Shown here one piece after another: positions 7,478 through 15,900 of a stretch of 47,139 nt of DNA. The notes under the pieces are model-generated. The model did no database searches, was not told the origin of the DNA, and saw nothing but the letters and a program-made list of their open reading frames with translations. Every line of letters begins with the position of its first letter. Position 1 is the first letter of the stretch. The DNA lies in the NCBI RefSeq assembly GCF_938045345.1, contig NZ_CALIMS010000056.1, positions 1 through 47,139 of the forward strand, read 5' to 3'. Both the position numbers and the translations under genes were made by a program. This stretch comes from an uncultured Campylobacter sp. GTDB lineage: Bacteria > Campylobacterota > Campylobacteria > Campylobacterales > Campylobacteraceae.

Positions 7478-9887
7478 GATAATGTGGACTTTGATGGTGG
7501 GGATTATGATATTAGGCATAATCATCGCCGGGAATTATTTCTCGTCGCTAAGAGATGTAGCGAGATTTAGCACGATTTCGCGCGAGCTAGCTTTGATCGA
7601 TAACGCCGATAACCGCTTAAATATATTATTTGATGCAAAGATCGCAAGAAGGGACTTTTCGATTGCAAATGCCGATATGCGCGGCATCTATCAGGTGCTG
7701 CAAGCTCTACAAAAAGACAAAATCATCGATAAAATCGGACTTAGCAGCGATGTGCGCGCGATCGGAAGCGCTTTTAGCGATAAAATTTCACTTTTGGACG
7801 AGCTTGGGGCTTTAAATTCGCAGAATTTAATCCTTTTTCAAAGTCTGCAGCAAAAATTTCTATCCAGTGGCGCAAATGCGCAAAGAGCAAATCTCTACTC
7901 TCAAATTTTAGGGCTTAATTATAAAAATCGCTCCGAGATCTCTGCTTTAAAAAGCGCGTTAGAAAGCGCAGATGCGTCAAGCCCCGACGAAGCTGCGTTT
8001 ATAGGAATTGCGCGGCAAATTTTAAGGAATTTCGAGCGTCAAAATATCATCGTAAGCGATAATCTATCATTGCTAAACGAGCGCTTCGCAAGCCTGCGCG
8101 AGCGATTTTCTTACGCTAGCGAGGAATTCTACGGCTCGTTTATGCAAATGACGATGCTTTACACGGCTGTGTTTTTGTCGTTTTTACTGCTTACTTACAT
8201 CATAAATTCCAATGCTTTGCGTAGTAAACGCGCTCTCGCGCCCTATCGCGCGCTATGCGAGGAGGCAGGTGAAGCGATAGTTTTAGCAGATCAGAGCTTT
8301 AAAATTTTATACGCTAATAAAAGCGCGCTTAGCTTAAGCGGCTACGAACAAAGCGAGCTGGAAGGAAGCGATCTTGGAGTTTTGATGCCCAAAGATAAAG
8401 GGATCGAACTTCCTGCGATGGTAAATAAAAGCGCCAAAGATACGCGCCTGCTCCGTAAAAATGGCGAACTAGCCGATGTGAGCCTAAGGCTAGCAAATAT
8501 CGCCACCGCATCCAAGCCGCCGCTATATGCGCTTTACGCTCATGACATCGGCGAGCGCGAGATTATGAAGCTAGCTCTTGCGAGCGCAAAAGAGAGTTTA
8601 AACAATCAAGTCTATATCGATCATCTTACGGGCCAGGGCAACGAAGCAGCGCTATATGAGCTAATAAACGCCGAAAAAACGGGCGTAGCGATCTATATAA
8701 CTATCGTAAATTTTGCAAATTTGCGACTTTTTTACAAGGCAGAAACGACAAATGAAATTCTTCGCTCCTTTGCGCGCACGCTTGCAATGTGTATCGAATC
8801 GCACGAGATCAAAGCTAGTATCTTTCGCATCCAATCGGATGAGTTTTGCCTATTTTACGAGGGACTAAATGTCGCGCGCGACGTGGAGATCATAAACAAA
8901 TATTTCACCGACAAGGTTTTTAATCTCCATACGACCGAGGGCTTTGCCTCCGCGCCTTTAAATATCACGATGGGCGTGAGCGAGCGTGCAGACGTAGCGG
9001 GCGGCGCAAATAGGGTCTTTCAGGCGGTTATGGCGATGTATGAGGCGCAGAGCAAAAACGAGCACGTGGGCTTTTACTCGCGCCCAAATGCGATTGAGGA
9101 AAAATATCTGCAAAACCAGATTATGATCAACACCATTCAAAACGCGATCAAGAAAAACCAAGTCTTTGTGCTTGTTCAGCCCATATTTGATATCACCCAC
9201 CGCGATCCTAGCGGCAACACATACGGTACCGAGGGTGGCGACTATGTCCCGTTAGTATATGAAATTCTAATCCGCCTAATCGATCGTTCAGGCAAGACGC
9301 GCTGCCCGGGTGAGTTTATCGACATCGCAAAGCAAACCTCGCTCTACATCCCGCTAACTCAGGTCGTAATAAACGAAGCCTTTCGCTTGCTAGACCGCTT
9401 CGCAGGGACTTGCTTTAGCATAAATCTTTCATATTTTGACATCGCAAACGAAGGCATCAAGGAGCTTTTAGAGCGCAAGCTCGCATCCAGCCCAAATGCT
9501 TCAAATCTATTCATTGAAATTTTAGAAAGCGAAGAATTTGACGATTACGAGAGCCTACGCAGCTTCATCGCCGTAGCTAAAAACTATGGCTGCAAGGTCG
9601 CGATAGACGATTTTGGCAGCGGATACTCCAACTACTATAGAATTTTAACGCTCGACGTGGATTACATAAAGATCGACGGAGCGCTCATCAAAAATATCGC
9701 AAACGACAAAAACTCGCGCGCTATCGTCGAAACTATCGCTAACTTCGCGCGCAAGCAGGGCTACGAGCTCATCGCCGAATACGTAGAAAACCACGAAATT
9801 TCAATCATCTTAGAAGAGATGGGGATTAAATATATGCAAGGCTACTTCTACAGCAGACCGATGGAGCCTTCGAGGATAAAATTCTAA
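7467..9887 (+). CDS. membrane PAS-GGDEF-EAL protein, probable c-di-GMP phosphodiesterase
   Basis: An 806-residue signalling protein. The first membrane helix is at residues 6-26, a helical periplasmic domain follows to about 225, and the second helix is at about 226-247. A PAS domain (about 265-365) and a GGDEF domain (about 385-520) follow, then an EAL domain (about 570-800). The GGDEF core reads RIQSDEF, lacking the first two glycines, so cyclase activity is unlikely. The EAL domain keeps its expected residues: YEILIR for ExLxR, NLS, IEILE, AIDDFGSGYS, YIKIDG, AEYVE and MQGY. The sequence therefore predicts c-di-GMP hydrolysis controlled by a periplasmic signal. It overlaps the peroxidase gene, linking periplasmic peroxide chemistry and c-di-GMP by context. 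Confidence 0.85.
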   Translation: MKDKIMWTLMVGIMILGIIIAGNYFSSLRDVARFSTISRELALIDNADNRLNILFDAKIARRDFSIANADMRGIYQVLQALQKDKIIDKIGLSSDVRAIGSAFSDKISLLDELGALNSQNLILFQSLQQKFLSSGANAQRANLYSQILGLNYKNRSEISALKSALESADASSPDEAAFIGIARQILRNFERQNIIVSDNLSLLNERFASLRERFSYASEEFYGSFMQMTMLYTAVFLSFLLLTYIINSNALRSKRALAPYRALCEEAGEAIVLADQSFKILYANKSALSLSGYEQSELEGSDLGVLMPKDKGIELPAMVNKSAKDTRLLRKNGELADVSLRLANIATASKPPLYALYAHDIGEREIMKLALASAKESLNNQVYIDHLTGQGNEAALYELINAEKTGVAIYITIVNFANLRLFYKAETTNEILRSFARTLAMCIESHEIKASIFRIQSDEFCLFYEGLNVARDVEIINKYFTDKVFNLHTTEGFASAPLNITMGVSERADVAGGANRVFQAVMAMYEAQSKNEHVGFYSRPNAIEEKYLQNQIMINTIQNAIKKNQVFVLVQPIFDITHRDPSGNTYGTEGGDYVPLVYEILIRLIDRSGKTRCPGEFIDIAKQTSLYIPLTQVVINEAFRLLDRFAGTCFSINLSYFDIANEGIKELLERKLASSPNASNLFIEILESEEFDDYESLRSFIAVAKNYGCKVAIDDFGSGYSNYYRILTLDVDYIKIDGALIKNIANDKNSRAIVETIANFARKQGYELIAEYVENHEISIILEEMGIKYMQGYFYSRPMEPSRIKF

Positions 9888-10482
9888 TCTCATCTCGCCG
9901 CAGCCTTATGACCCGCCTTTTTAAATTTACGAGCCAAAGATTGCCTTCGCAAGGCGAGAAATTCTGATTTAGCAAGCCACCTCTTTAATTTATACGGGAT
10001 TCATCTTGACAAATACTACGCGAATTTATTGCGAACTTATGGCGCGCCTTGTAGCTAAGATTGCCGTAAAAGCTTACGCATGGCAAATGAAGTGGAAGCT
10101 AAATTTGAAATTTAATAGCGTATTTATAGATAAAATTTTGCGAAGTTCAAAATTTTAAAATTTCAAGCCGTAAAATTTTAAAATTTGAAATGCGTGAGCT
10201 GCAAATTTAAGGCTAAATTTTAAAATTCCGTAGCGATAAAATTTTAAATTCCGCGCCTTAAACCCGCCTGCAAATTTTAAAATTTTATGGCGCAAATTTT
10301 CAATTCATTCATATAATAAACATTTCGCGCGAGCTTTACAAAATAAAATTTTAGCACGCCTTGCTTTAAGTAACGATAGAGCTTTCAAATGCAGGCGGAA
10401 TTTTTAAGTGCAAAATTTCTTGCTTTCAGCGAGAATGAGCTTAAATTTTAGGCTTTAGCGCATTAGCTCAAGCAAATTCGCT
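9888..10482. repeat. gene-free spacer with AAATTTTAAAATTT-type palindromic repeats
   Basis: No credible gene. Between about 10125 and 10310 the core AAATTTTAAAATT(T/C) recurs at least five times, separated by 15-30 bases of GC-richer sequence such as CGTAAAATTTTAAAATTTG. A small hairpin GCCTT-CGC-AAGGC lies at 9943-9955, after the EAL gene, but has no following T run. Confidence 0.7.
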
Positions 10483-11991
10483 CTAAGCCTTCATACTCCC
10501 CGTATCCTTAAATCTTTGATGCCACGACAATGCCTCGCTTAGAATGTGTGGAGTATGCCCAGCACAGGGCTGCGCACATGCCCGCTCGAAATAATCTCTC
10601 AGCGCGCCTTGGTAGGTGGGATGTGCGATGCTTATCATCGCGCGAGCCCGTTCGCGAGGGCATTTACCGCGCAGATCGGCGATGCCATATTCGGTGATGA
10701 TGACCTGGGTGTCGTGCTCGGTATGATCGACATGGCTCACGAATGGCACGATAGCGCTGATCGCGTCGCCTTTAGCTAGCGACGGGCTCAAAAATAGCGA
10801 CAAATATCCGTTGCGGGCGAAGTCGCCGCTACCGCCAATACCGTTTTTCATCTGCGACCCCATGACGTTAGTGGAGTTTACATTGCCGTAGATGTCTGCC
10901 TCTAGCATGCCATTCATCGATACGACGCCAAGCCTTCTGATGAGTGCTGGCGAGTTGGAGACATCTTGTGAACGTAGTATGATGTGCTTGCGGTAGAAAT
11001 CGATGTTTTTTTGGAATTCCTCGACACCTACGGGACTAAGCGATAGCGCTGTGGCACTTGCAGTGCCTACGACGCCTCTTTTGATGAGATCTAGCATGCC
11101 GTCTTGAATCACCTCGGAGTAGCACTGCAGCTCTTGGTAACCAGCATTTTGTAGCGAGCTAAGCACGGCGTTAGCGACGTTGCCGATGCCCGATTGTAGC
11201 GGCAGCAGCTTCTTTGCGGGAAGTCTGCCGCAAGCCTCCTCGTTTTTTAAGAATTTTACGACGTTGCAGCCGATCGCGCTTGAAATTTCATCCACGGCGG
11301 TAAAATTATTGACGCGATCATGCGTCCTAGCCTCTATGACAGCGATTACTTTGGCAGGATCTACATGCATATAGGGGCTACCTACGCGATCGCCTACGTG
11401 CTTGATCGGCAGATCCTCAGCATGCGGCGGCAGGCGCAGATCTGTAACGTCGTGAATGCCCTCCAGCTCAAGCGGCTGATAGTAATTAACTTCTAAAATC
11501 ACGCGATCGGCGATATCGAGCCAGGCTTGATTGTTGCCTAGCGATGTGGACGGCACGAGCACGCCGCTTTCTTTAATCGCCACCACTTCGATCACGGCAA
11601 AGTTTAGATGTGGAAAAAAGCCAGCTTTAAGCTGCGCGGCAAGGCTTGATAGATGCACGTCTGCGTATCGCACGGCGCCACTATTTATCGCACGGCGCAT
11701 ATCGGCATCCGTAAAAAACGGCACGCGAAAGCTCACGGCACCTGCTTTTGCCAAAACTCCGTCTAAAAGCGGATCGGTCGATGCGCCTGTAAAAATTTTG
11801 ATTTGATAGGGCTCGCCTTTTTCGTGCAGCGTTGTCGCTCGTTGCGCCAGGGCTTGCGGCAGAGCTAGCGCGCAGCCCGCCCCAACAAAGCCGCTAAAGC
11901 CCACCGATGCGCCATTTGGGATCAGTTCGCAGGCTTTCTCGGCGCTCATAATTTTTGATTTTAGATATTCGTTTTGCACGCGTGAGTTCAT
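10483..11991 (-). CDS. succinyl-CoA:acetate CoA-transferase / acetyl-CoA hydrolase family
   Basis: A 502-residue cytosolic class I CoA-transferase, of the length of AarC/Cat1-type enzymes that pass CoA between succinyl-CoA and acetate. The expected catalytic glutamate is E293 in CYSEVIQDGMLD, and the CoA-binding glycine loop is GIGGSGDFARNG. The N-terminal SVGFSGFVGAGCALALPQAL and the C-terminal ITEYGIADLRGKCPRERA are also family features. It would close a modified TCA cycle or support acetate metabolism (inference). It stands alone between long repeat-filled spacers. The start has an AGGA site, and a TATAAT box lies 29 bases upstream. Substrate choice among family members cannot be read with certainty. 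Confidence 0.85.
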   Translation of the reverse strand: MNSRVQNEYLKSKIMSAEKACELIPNGASVGFSGFVGAGCALALPQALAQRATTLHEKGEPYQIKIFTGASTDPLLDGVLAKAGAVSFRVPFFTDADMRRAINSGAVRYADVHLSSLAAQLKAGFFPHLNFAVIEVVAIKESGVLVPSTSLGNNQAWLDIADRVILEVNYYQPLELEGIHDVTDLRLPPHAEDLPIKHVGDRVGSPYMHVDPAKVIAVIEARTHDRVNNFTAVDEISSAIGCNVVKFLKNEEACGRLPAKKLLPLQSGIGNVANAVLSSLQNAGYQELQCYSEVIQDGMLDLIKRGVVGTASATALSLSPVGVEEFQKNIDFYRKHIILRSQDVSNSPALIRRLGVVSMNGMLEADIYGNVNSTNVMGSQMKNGIGGSGDFARNGYLSLFLSPSLAKGDAISAIVPFVSHVDHTEHDTQVIITEYGIADLRGKCPRERARAMISIAHPTYQGALRDYFERACAQPCAGHTPHILSEALSWHQRFKDTGSMKA

Positions 11992-12019
11992 TTTCCGTCC
12001 TAGCCGTGATTTGGGCGAA

Positions 12020-12025
12020 ATTATA
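12020..12025 (-). promoter_or_regulatory. -10 box for the CoA-transferase gene
   Basis: TATAAT on the minus strand in a TATTATAATTTC context, 29 bases upstream of the start codon. The leader contains AGGA as ribosome site. Confidence 0.5.
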
Positions 12026-12069
12026 ATATTTTTGCGCTAAATTTCAAAATCTAAAATTTGGTGCGCGAG

Positions 12070-12240
12070 CTAGGCTATAGAGTAAAATATGAGGCGCGGT
12101 CGGTTGAGATATACGCCGTAAACGCTTTCGATCAGGCTTTTTTTGCTTCGGCGGTTTGCAATACCCGCTTGCACAAGCGCTTGGTAAATAGGGTTTTAAG
12201 CGTGATTGAGGCTTAGTTTGATGATCTCGCCGCGATACCA
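12070..12240 (-). pseudogene. possible short coding remnant
   Basis: One minus-strand frame, broken by a single TAA, reads WYRGEIIKLSLNHA, stop, NPIYQALVQAGIANRRSKKS and on to LIESVYGVYLNRPRLIF before a TAG at 12070. The composition looks like real protein and the region lacks the palindromic repeats that fill the rest of this spacer. I do not recognise a family. It could be the 3' end of a deleted gene or chance. Confidence 0.2.
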
Positions 12241-12947
12241 TTAAACGCTCATCTAGCGCTGAATTTTACGGAATTTAGGCACAAAATTTACGCATAATTT
12301 GTGAGCTACGATATTTGAATTTAAGTTTCTTTTTGCAATTTAATCGCTCGCCGCACTCAAATTTAAATCTCCGCCTGGCAATTTTAAAATAGGTGTTTTG
12401 AAATTTATCGCTCGTGGCGTTTAAATTCCGCGTCTAACACAAGCCTTGAACTCATATTTGAAATTCCATCGCTTGCGGTGCACGCATTTGCATGCCGCGC
12501 TTGGATTTTAATCCGCATTAATTGAAATTCTAGCTGCTTAAAATTATCGCCTCCTCGCACAAGACGGCAGTTTAAAATTCCAATTTCGCGCTTTTTTTGG
12601 GAGGGCGGTTCGACGTAGATACGCAAAATTTTGATAAATTTTACGCTTGCGAAATTCTAAAAATTATATCATCGTCACGGCTAAATTGCAGATTTGTTTA
12701 AATTCTGGTTCTTAAAATTGTAGCTCCAGCCGTTACACGAGATTTTTAATTCAAAGAGCCTTGCCGCGTAAATTCTAATCTCTCTGAGCCCAAAAATTGA
12801 CGCCGCTTAATACATGAATTTAAACGCGTTTTAGAATTCAAATTTAGCCCGCCTTGTTACCATTTTCGGTCGAGCTTTATAAAATTTCGGCAAATTTTAT
12901 TTTGCTAAAATTCCAAAAATTTTATCGTCGCAAAATAGGGCGAAATT
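12241..12947. repeat. gene-free spacer with degenerate AAATTT repeats
   Basis: No supported gene. Repeated cores such as TTTAAATTCC, GAAATTTATCGCTCG and TTGAAATTCCATCGCTTG alternate with GC-rich segments, the same pattern as in the other long spacers of this window. Short open frames across it have no codon character. Confidence 0.55.
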
Positions 12948-13466
12948 TTATCTCTGCGGCTTGCCGTCGCCGAATTTCGCGACTATCTCCTCGCTGCAGC
13001 TCTCTTTGGGCGCCCAGCCATCGCGCTTCATCCGCGCTAGATTGTCGCACGCCTCCTGCGAGCCGCCCTCGCAAAGCTCGTCGTATATCACGAGGCTGCG
13101 GCATTGCCCGCTCGCGAAACTCTCCAGCACCGCGGCGTTGCCCAGGCAGGCTCGCTCGCGCAGATTGCTCATCGCGCGCTCGCCTGCGCCGCCCATTTTA
13201 TTTCCCTGCTTCCGCTCGGCGAGGGTGGCGAGCTCGCACGCGTTTGCGAAAAAGCCCTGCGCTTTGAAGCGGTTTCGCACGACGCCACGACCGCCCAGCT
13301 CGTATCTCATCGCCGCTTCGTAGCATGCGGCGGCGTCCTTTTTACTGCACTTTGCTAAAAGCGCGCTAGTTTTTGCGCCGCTAAATTTAAACTCTTTGGC
13401 TTTGCCGTCCGCGTTTGCCAAGCTAAGCGCCAGCGCCGCAGCCAGCGCAAGCTTTAAAACTTTCAT
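12948..13466 (-). CDS. secreted Cys-rich Sel1-like repeat protein
   Basis: A 172-residue exported protein. Signal peptide MKVLKLALAAALALSLANA, cleaved probably after ANA. The mature part has regularly placed cysteines in helix-pair units: AKCSKKDAAACYEAAMRY, FFANACELA, NLRERACLGNAAVLE, CEGGSQEACDNLARM. This is the pattern of Sel1/TPR-like Helicobacter cysteine-rich (Hcp) proteins, where disulfides staple each repeat. The units here are more degenerate than in Hcp proteins. An AAAGGAG site precedes the ATG. A second protein of the same general type lies just upstream, suggesting a divergent pair. Periplasmic or surface location is inferred. Confidence 0.55.
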   Translation of the reverse strand: MKVLKLALAAALALSLANADGKAKEFKFSGAKTSALLAKCSKKDAAACYEAAMRYELGGRGVVRNRFKAQGFFANACELATLAERKQGNKMGGAGERAMSNLRERACLGNAAVLESFASGQCRSLVIYDELCEGGSQEACDNLARMKRDGWAPKESCSEEIVAKFGDGKPQR

Positions 13467-13608
13467 CTTTACTCCTTTTGATTTTGTTTATCCGCTCGCT
13501 AGCCCCGATTTACTGCTTCATTGCGCCGCACCCGTCGCCCGCTAAAATTTAAAAGGCTCACGCGCCTTATTTGCGATCGAAGCTTGGAATTTTATCGCCT
13601 CTGTCGCG

Positions 13609-14169
13609 CTAATTTTTCGGCAGTAGATCGAGCACCGCGCAGGCGCGCTTATTGCGCATTTTGCACGCCCTGTCTAGCGCCTGCCCCGAGAGCTCAAAGC
13701 TCTGAGGGGTGCCGATTCCTTGGAGATATTTGACCGACAGCTCGTAGCATGCTTCGCTGCTGCCGGCATCGCACTGCTCGCGAAAAAGCTCAAACGATGC
13801 CACGACGTCCTTTTCTACGCCCAAGCCGCGCCCTAGCGCATCTGCGTAGAAAAAGCACGACAGCTGATCTTTTCGTTCGCAGCCGCTTTTCAGGCCGCGC
13901 GCGACGCGCTCGCAGGAGCCTTCGTCGCTTTTTACGATGCAGCTTTGCAGATCCGCCCGCGAAATTCCGTCCGTTTGAATGACCGCATCGGCACTGCTTT
14001 GCGAGCCGGCGCTTGCTTCGCCGCTATTTACAAAGCGCGCGCTTGCGGTCTCGTCGATACTCGTTGTTTTGTCCGTTTTGCTCGCCGCAGAAGCTTTATC
14101 CGCTGGCGCGCTCTCGTCGCAATTTGCCGCAAGTCCGCAAAACAGCGCCAAAAATAGAAATTTTTTCAT
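13609..14169 (-). CDS. secreted Sel1-repeat protein
   Basis: A 186-residue exported protein from the ATG at 14169 (MKKFLFLALFCGLAANC); a GGAGG site supports this start over an in-frame one nine codons earlier. A low-complexity Ser/Ala/Thr/Asp linker (about residues 20-75) follows, then Sel1-like units with paired cysteines: SCERVARGLKSGC, LSCFFYADALGRGLGVEKD, FREQCDAGSSEACYELS and VKYLQGIGTPQSFE, ending in RACKMRNKRACAVLDLL. The GLGVEKD and GIGTPQS turns are classic Sel1 loops. Role unknown; Hcp-like proteins are periplasmic or secreted and disulfide-bonded. The cysteine near residue 17 has asparagine before it, so a lipobox is not convincing. Confidence 0.6.
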   Translation of the reverse strand: MKKFLFLALFCGLAANCDESAPADKASAASKTDKTTSIDETASARFVNSGEASAGSQSSADAVIQTDGISRADLQSCIVKSDEGSCERVARGLKSGCERKDQLSCFFYADALGRGLGVEKDVVASFELFREQCDAGSSEACYELSVKYLQGIGTPQSFELSGQALDRACKMRNKRACAVLDLLPKN

Positions 14170-14307
14170 ACCCGCCTCCGTTAAATTTAGCGCCATTTTA
14201 ATTAAAAATGCTGAATTTAATGAAAATGCGCCTCTGCTCTAAATTTTAGCTTTGTGTCGCAGCGTGTTTGAAGTGCGAAATTTAAAGCACGCCGCCAAAG
14301 CGATCGA

Positions 14308-14739
14308 TCATAGGCTCTTTAGCACCGCGAGTACGTTTTGCGCGTCCTGTTCGGGCTCGGCGATGCGGCTAAAGCGCTTTATCTCCTTGCCGTCTTTAAA
14401 AATCAGGGTTTGGCGGTGGTAAAATTTCTTCCCGTCGCCGGTAGTGAAGGTTTCGAGCCGTAGCGGCGCTTCAAGCTCGAATTTCTCGTCGTTTATGAAC
14501 TCAAACGAGGCGCCCGTAGCGCGCTTAAACTCGCTCGTACCCGCCTCGCCCATGCTGCCTACGGCGATAAGCTCAAAGCCGAGCGCTTTTATCTGCGCAA
14601 ACGCGCTCTCGTAGGCCTTGCACTGAAGCGTGCAGCCCGTAAGCCCCGCCGCACCGTGCAACTCCGCGGGCAAAAATTTGCCGCTGTCGCCCATTTTCGG
14701 GTAGGTAAAAACTACGCAATTTTTCGGTAAATTTATCAT
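14308..14739 (-). CDS. peroxiredoxin (AhpC/TSA, Bcp-like)
   Basis: A 143-residue thiol peroxidase-type protein from the ATG at 14739, which has an AAAGGCGAG ribosome site; an upstream in-frame start at 14778 has none. The active-site region is LTGCTLQCKAYESAF, comparable to the PGCTKEAC motif of Bcp/PrxQ enzymes; here the two cysteines are four residues apart rather than five. The strand ALGFELIAVGSM and the later RQTLIFKDGKEIKRF fit the thioredoxin fold. It probably reduces peroxides in the cytoplasm. It stands alone, with the Sel1 genes downstream. Confidence 0.6.
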   Translation of the reverse strand: MINLPKNCVVFTYPKMGDSGKFLPAELHGAAGLTGCTLQCKAYESAFAQIKALGFELIAVGSMGEAGTSEFKRATGASFEFINDEKFELEAPLRLETFTTGDGKKFYHRQTLIFKDGKEIKRFSRIAEPEQDAQNVLAVLKSL

Positions 14740-15084
14740 TTCTCGCCTTTTGATCGAAATAGGTCGCAAAAATAGCATAAAAAATCTTAAACCCGCTTAA
14801 CGGATGAAATTTTGCAGCTTCTTGGTATCATTGACGAGCTGTGTTTAAGTAAGGATTTTTGGCGGCGCAAACGAGAGCGGTGAACCCATAAGTGGAATTT
14901 TACTACCAAATAAGCGGGAGTTAAAAAGATTGCACGACAAAGGTCTCGGTTCCGCGCGGCGCTATCGTTAGGTGATTAAATTTTATGCTAGCTTTGAGTA
15001 GAATTTTAACCGAATCGCCCTTATTCGGCTTTAAGCAATAGCGTTATAAAATAATCGAATAAAAAATCATAATAAGGAAAGCAA
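14740..15084. other. gene-free spacer before the AT-rich orphan gene
   Basis: No supported gene. It holds a small hairpin CCGAAT/ATTCGG (15010-15028), a likely -10 box at 15045-15052 for the following gene, and one or two isolated AAATTTTA motifs. Base composition turns AT-rich near 15000. Confidence 0.4.
15045..15052 (+). promoter_or_regulatory. -10 box for the 15085 gene
   Basis: TATAAAAT, 32 bases before the ATG. The leader carries AAGGA as ribosome site. Confidence 0.45.
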
Positions 15085-15819
15085 ATGATAAATGATGACT
15101 TTAAAAGATGGGCTTTGAATTTCGGCAGTTGTGACGGCGGTGATATAGGCTCGCCGAAAAACCCTAGTATTTGGCTTTGCGGATTAGAGTGGGGAGGTGG
15201 TTTTAAAGAAGAAGAACTACAAAATATTTTTAAAAATAATGATTTAAAAATTCCTGCCATATACGAGGATTGTAAGGAAAATTTAAAATACCAGTTTAAT
15301 ATAAAAGCTATAAAACTTTTGGCGGCAATAAACGGTGAAGAAAATCATGTCAAATTTAATGAAACTTTTAAACCGTTTTCGCGAGGCGGCAAAGGATATT
15401 TTAAGATGAATTTATATCCTTTATCCTTTAAAGATACTAATCACAGCAGATGGACTGAAGCTATTAGCAAAGAAACGGGTTTTAAAGATAAAGACGAATA
15501 TATTAAATGGATTAGATTAAACAGATTTCCGATATTTAACTCATGGGCAAAAGAATATAGACCAAAGATAATTATTTGTACGGGCATAAGTTATAAAGAT
15601 GACTTTATTGTAGCGTTCGGCGATCAAAATACGCAGCTACAAGAAAGAAATTTCAAGGATTACAAGAAATTTTTCTATTTTAAAAATAGCTACGGAGCGC
15701 TGGTTGTGATAATTTACTTTTTAGGTGGTCGTCACGGGCTTAAAAGCGATGAAGAAATAAGACGAACGGGCAAAGAAATAGCTAAAATTTATGAAGCGTA
15801 TTTATCGAAATTGGATTAA
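15085..15819 (+). CDS. AT-rich orphan protein, possibly uracil-DNA-glycosylase-like fold
   Basis: A 244-residue soluble protein with base composition much more AT-rich than its neighbours, so probably acquired. Notable segments are GSPKNPSIWLCGLEWGGG near residue 22, NLYPLSFKD near 118, RPKIIICTGISYKDDF near 172 and LVVIIYFLGGRHGLKSD near 212. A glycine-rich strand-loop near the N-terminus, a central 'xPKxIICxG' strand and a C-terminal 'GRHGLKSxE' loop are placed as in proteins of the uracil-DNA glycosylase superfamily, but I cannot confirm homology. No partner gene is adjacent. Confidence 0.5.
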   Translation: MINDDFKRWALNFGSCDGGDIGSPKNPSIWLCGLEWGGGFKEEELQNIFKNNDLKIPAIYEDCKENLKYQFNIKAIKLLAAINGEENHVKFNETFKPFSRGGKGYFKMNLYPLSFKDTNHSRWTEAISKETGFKDKDEYIKWIRLNRFPIFNSWAKEYRPKIIICTGISYKDDFIVAFGDQNTQLQERNFKDYKKFFYFKNSYGALVVIIYFLGGRHGLKSDEEIRRTGKEIAKIYEAYLSKLD

Positions 15820-15900
15820 TAAAATTCCCCATATAACTTGGATATTTAAATAGATTTTGTTAAATCTCATATTTTGGTTTCGTTTTGTTATCATAGAATT

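Noticed and set aside
9943..9955. Hairpin after the EAL gene as terminator
   Set aside because: Five-pair stem with no T run, 56 bases after the stop; not convincing.
12854..13323. Plus-strand frames opposite the Sel1-like gene
   Set aside because: Arg/Ser/Pro-rich translation opposite a gene with a signal peptide and ribosome site.
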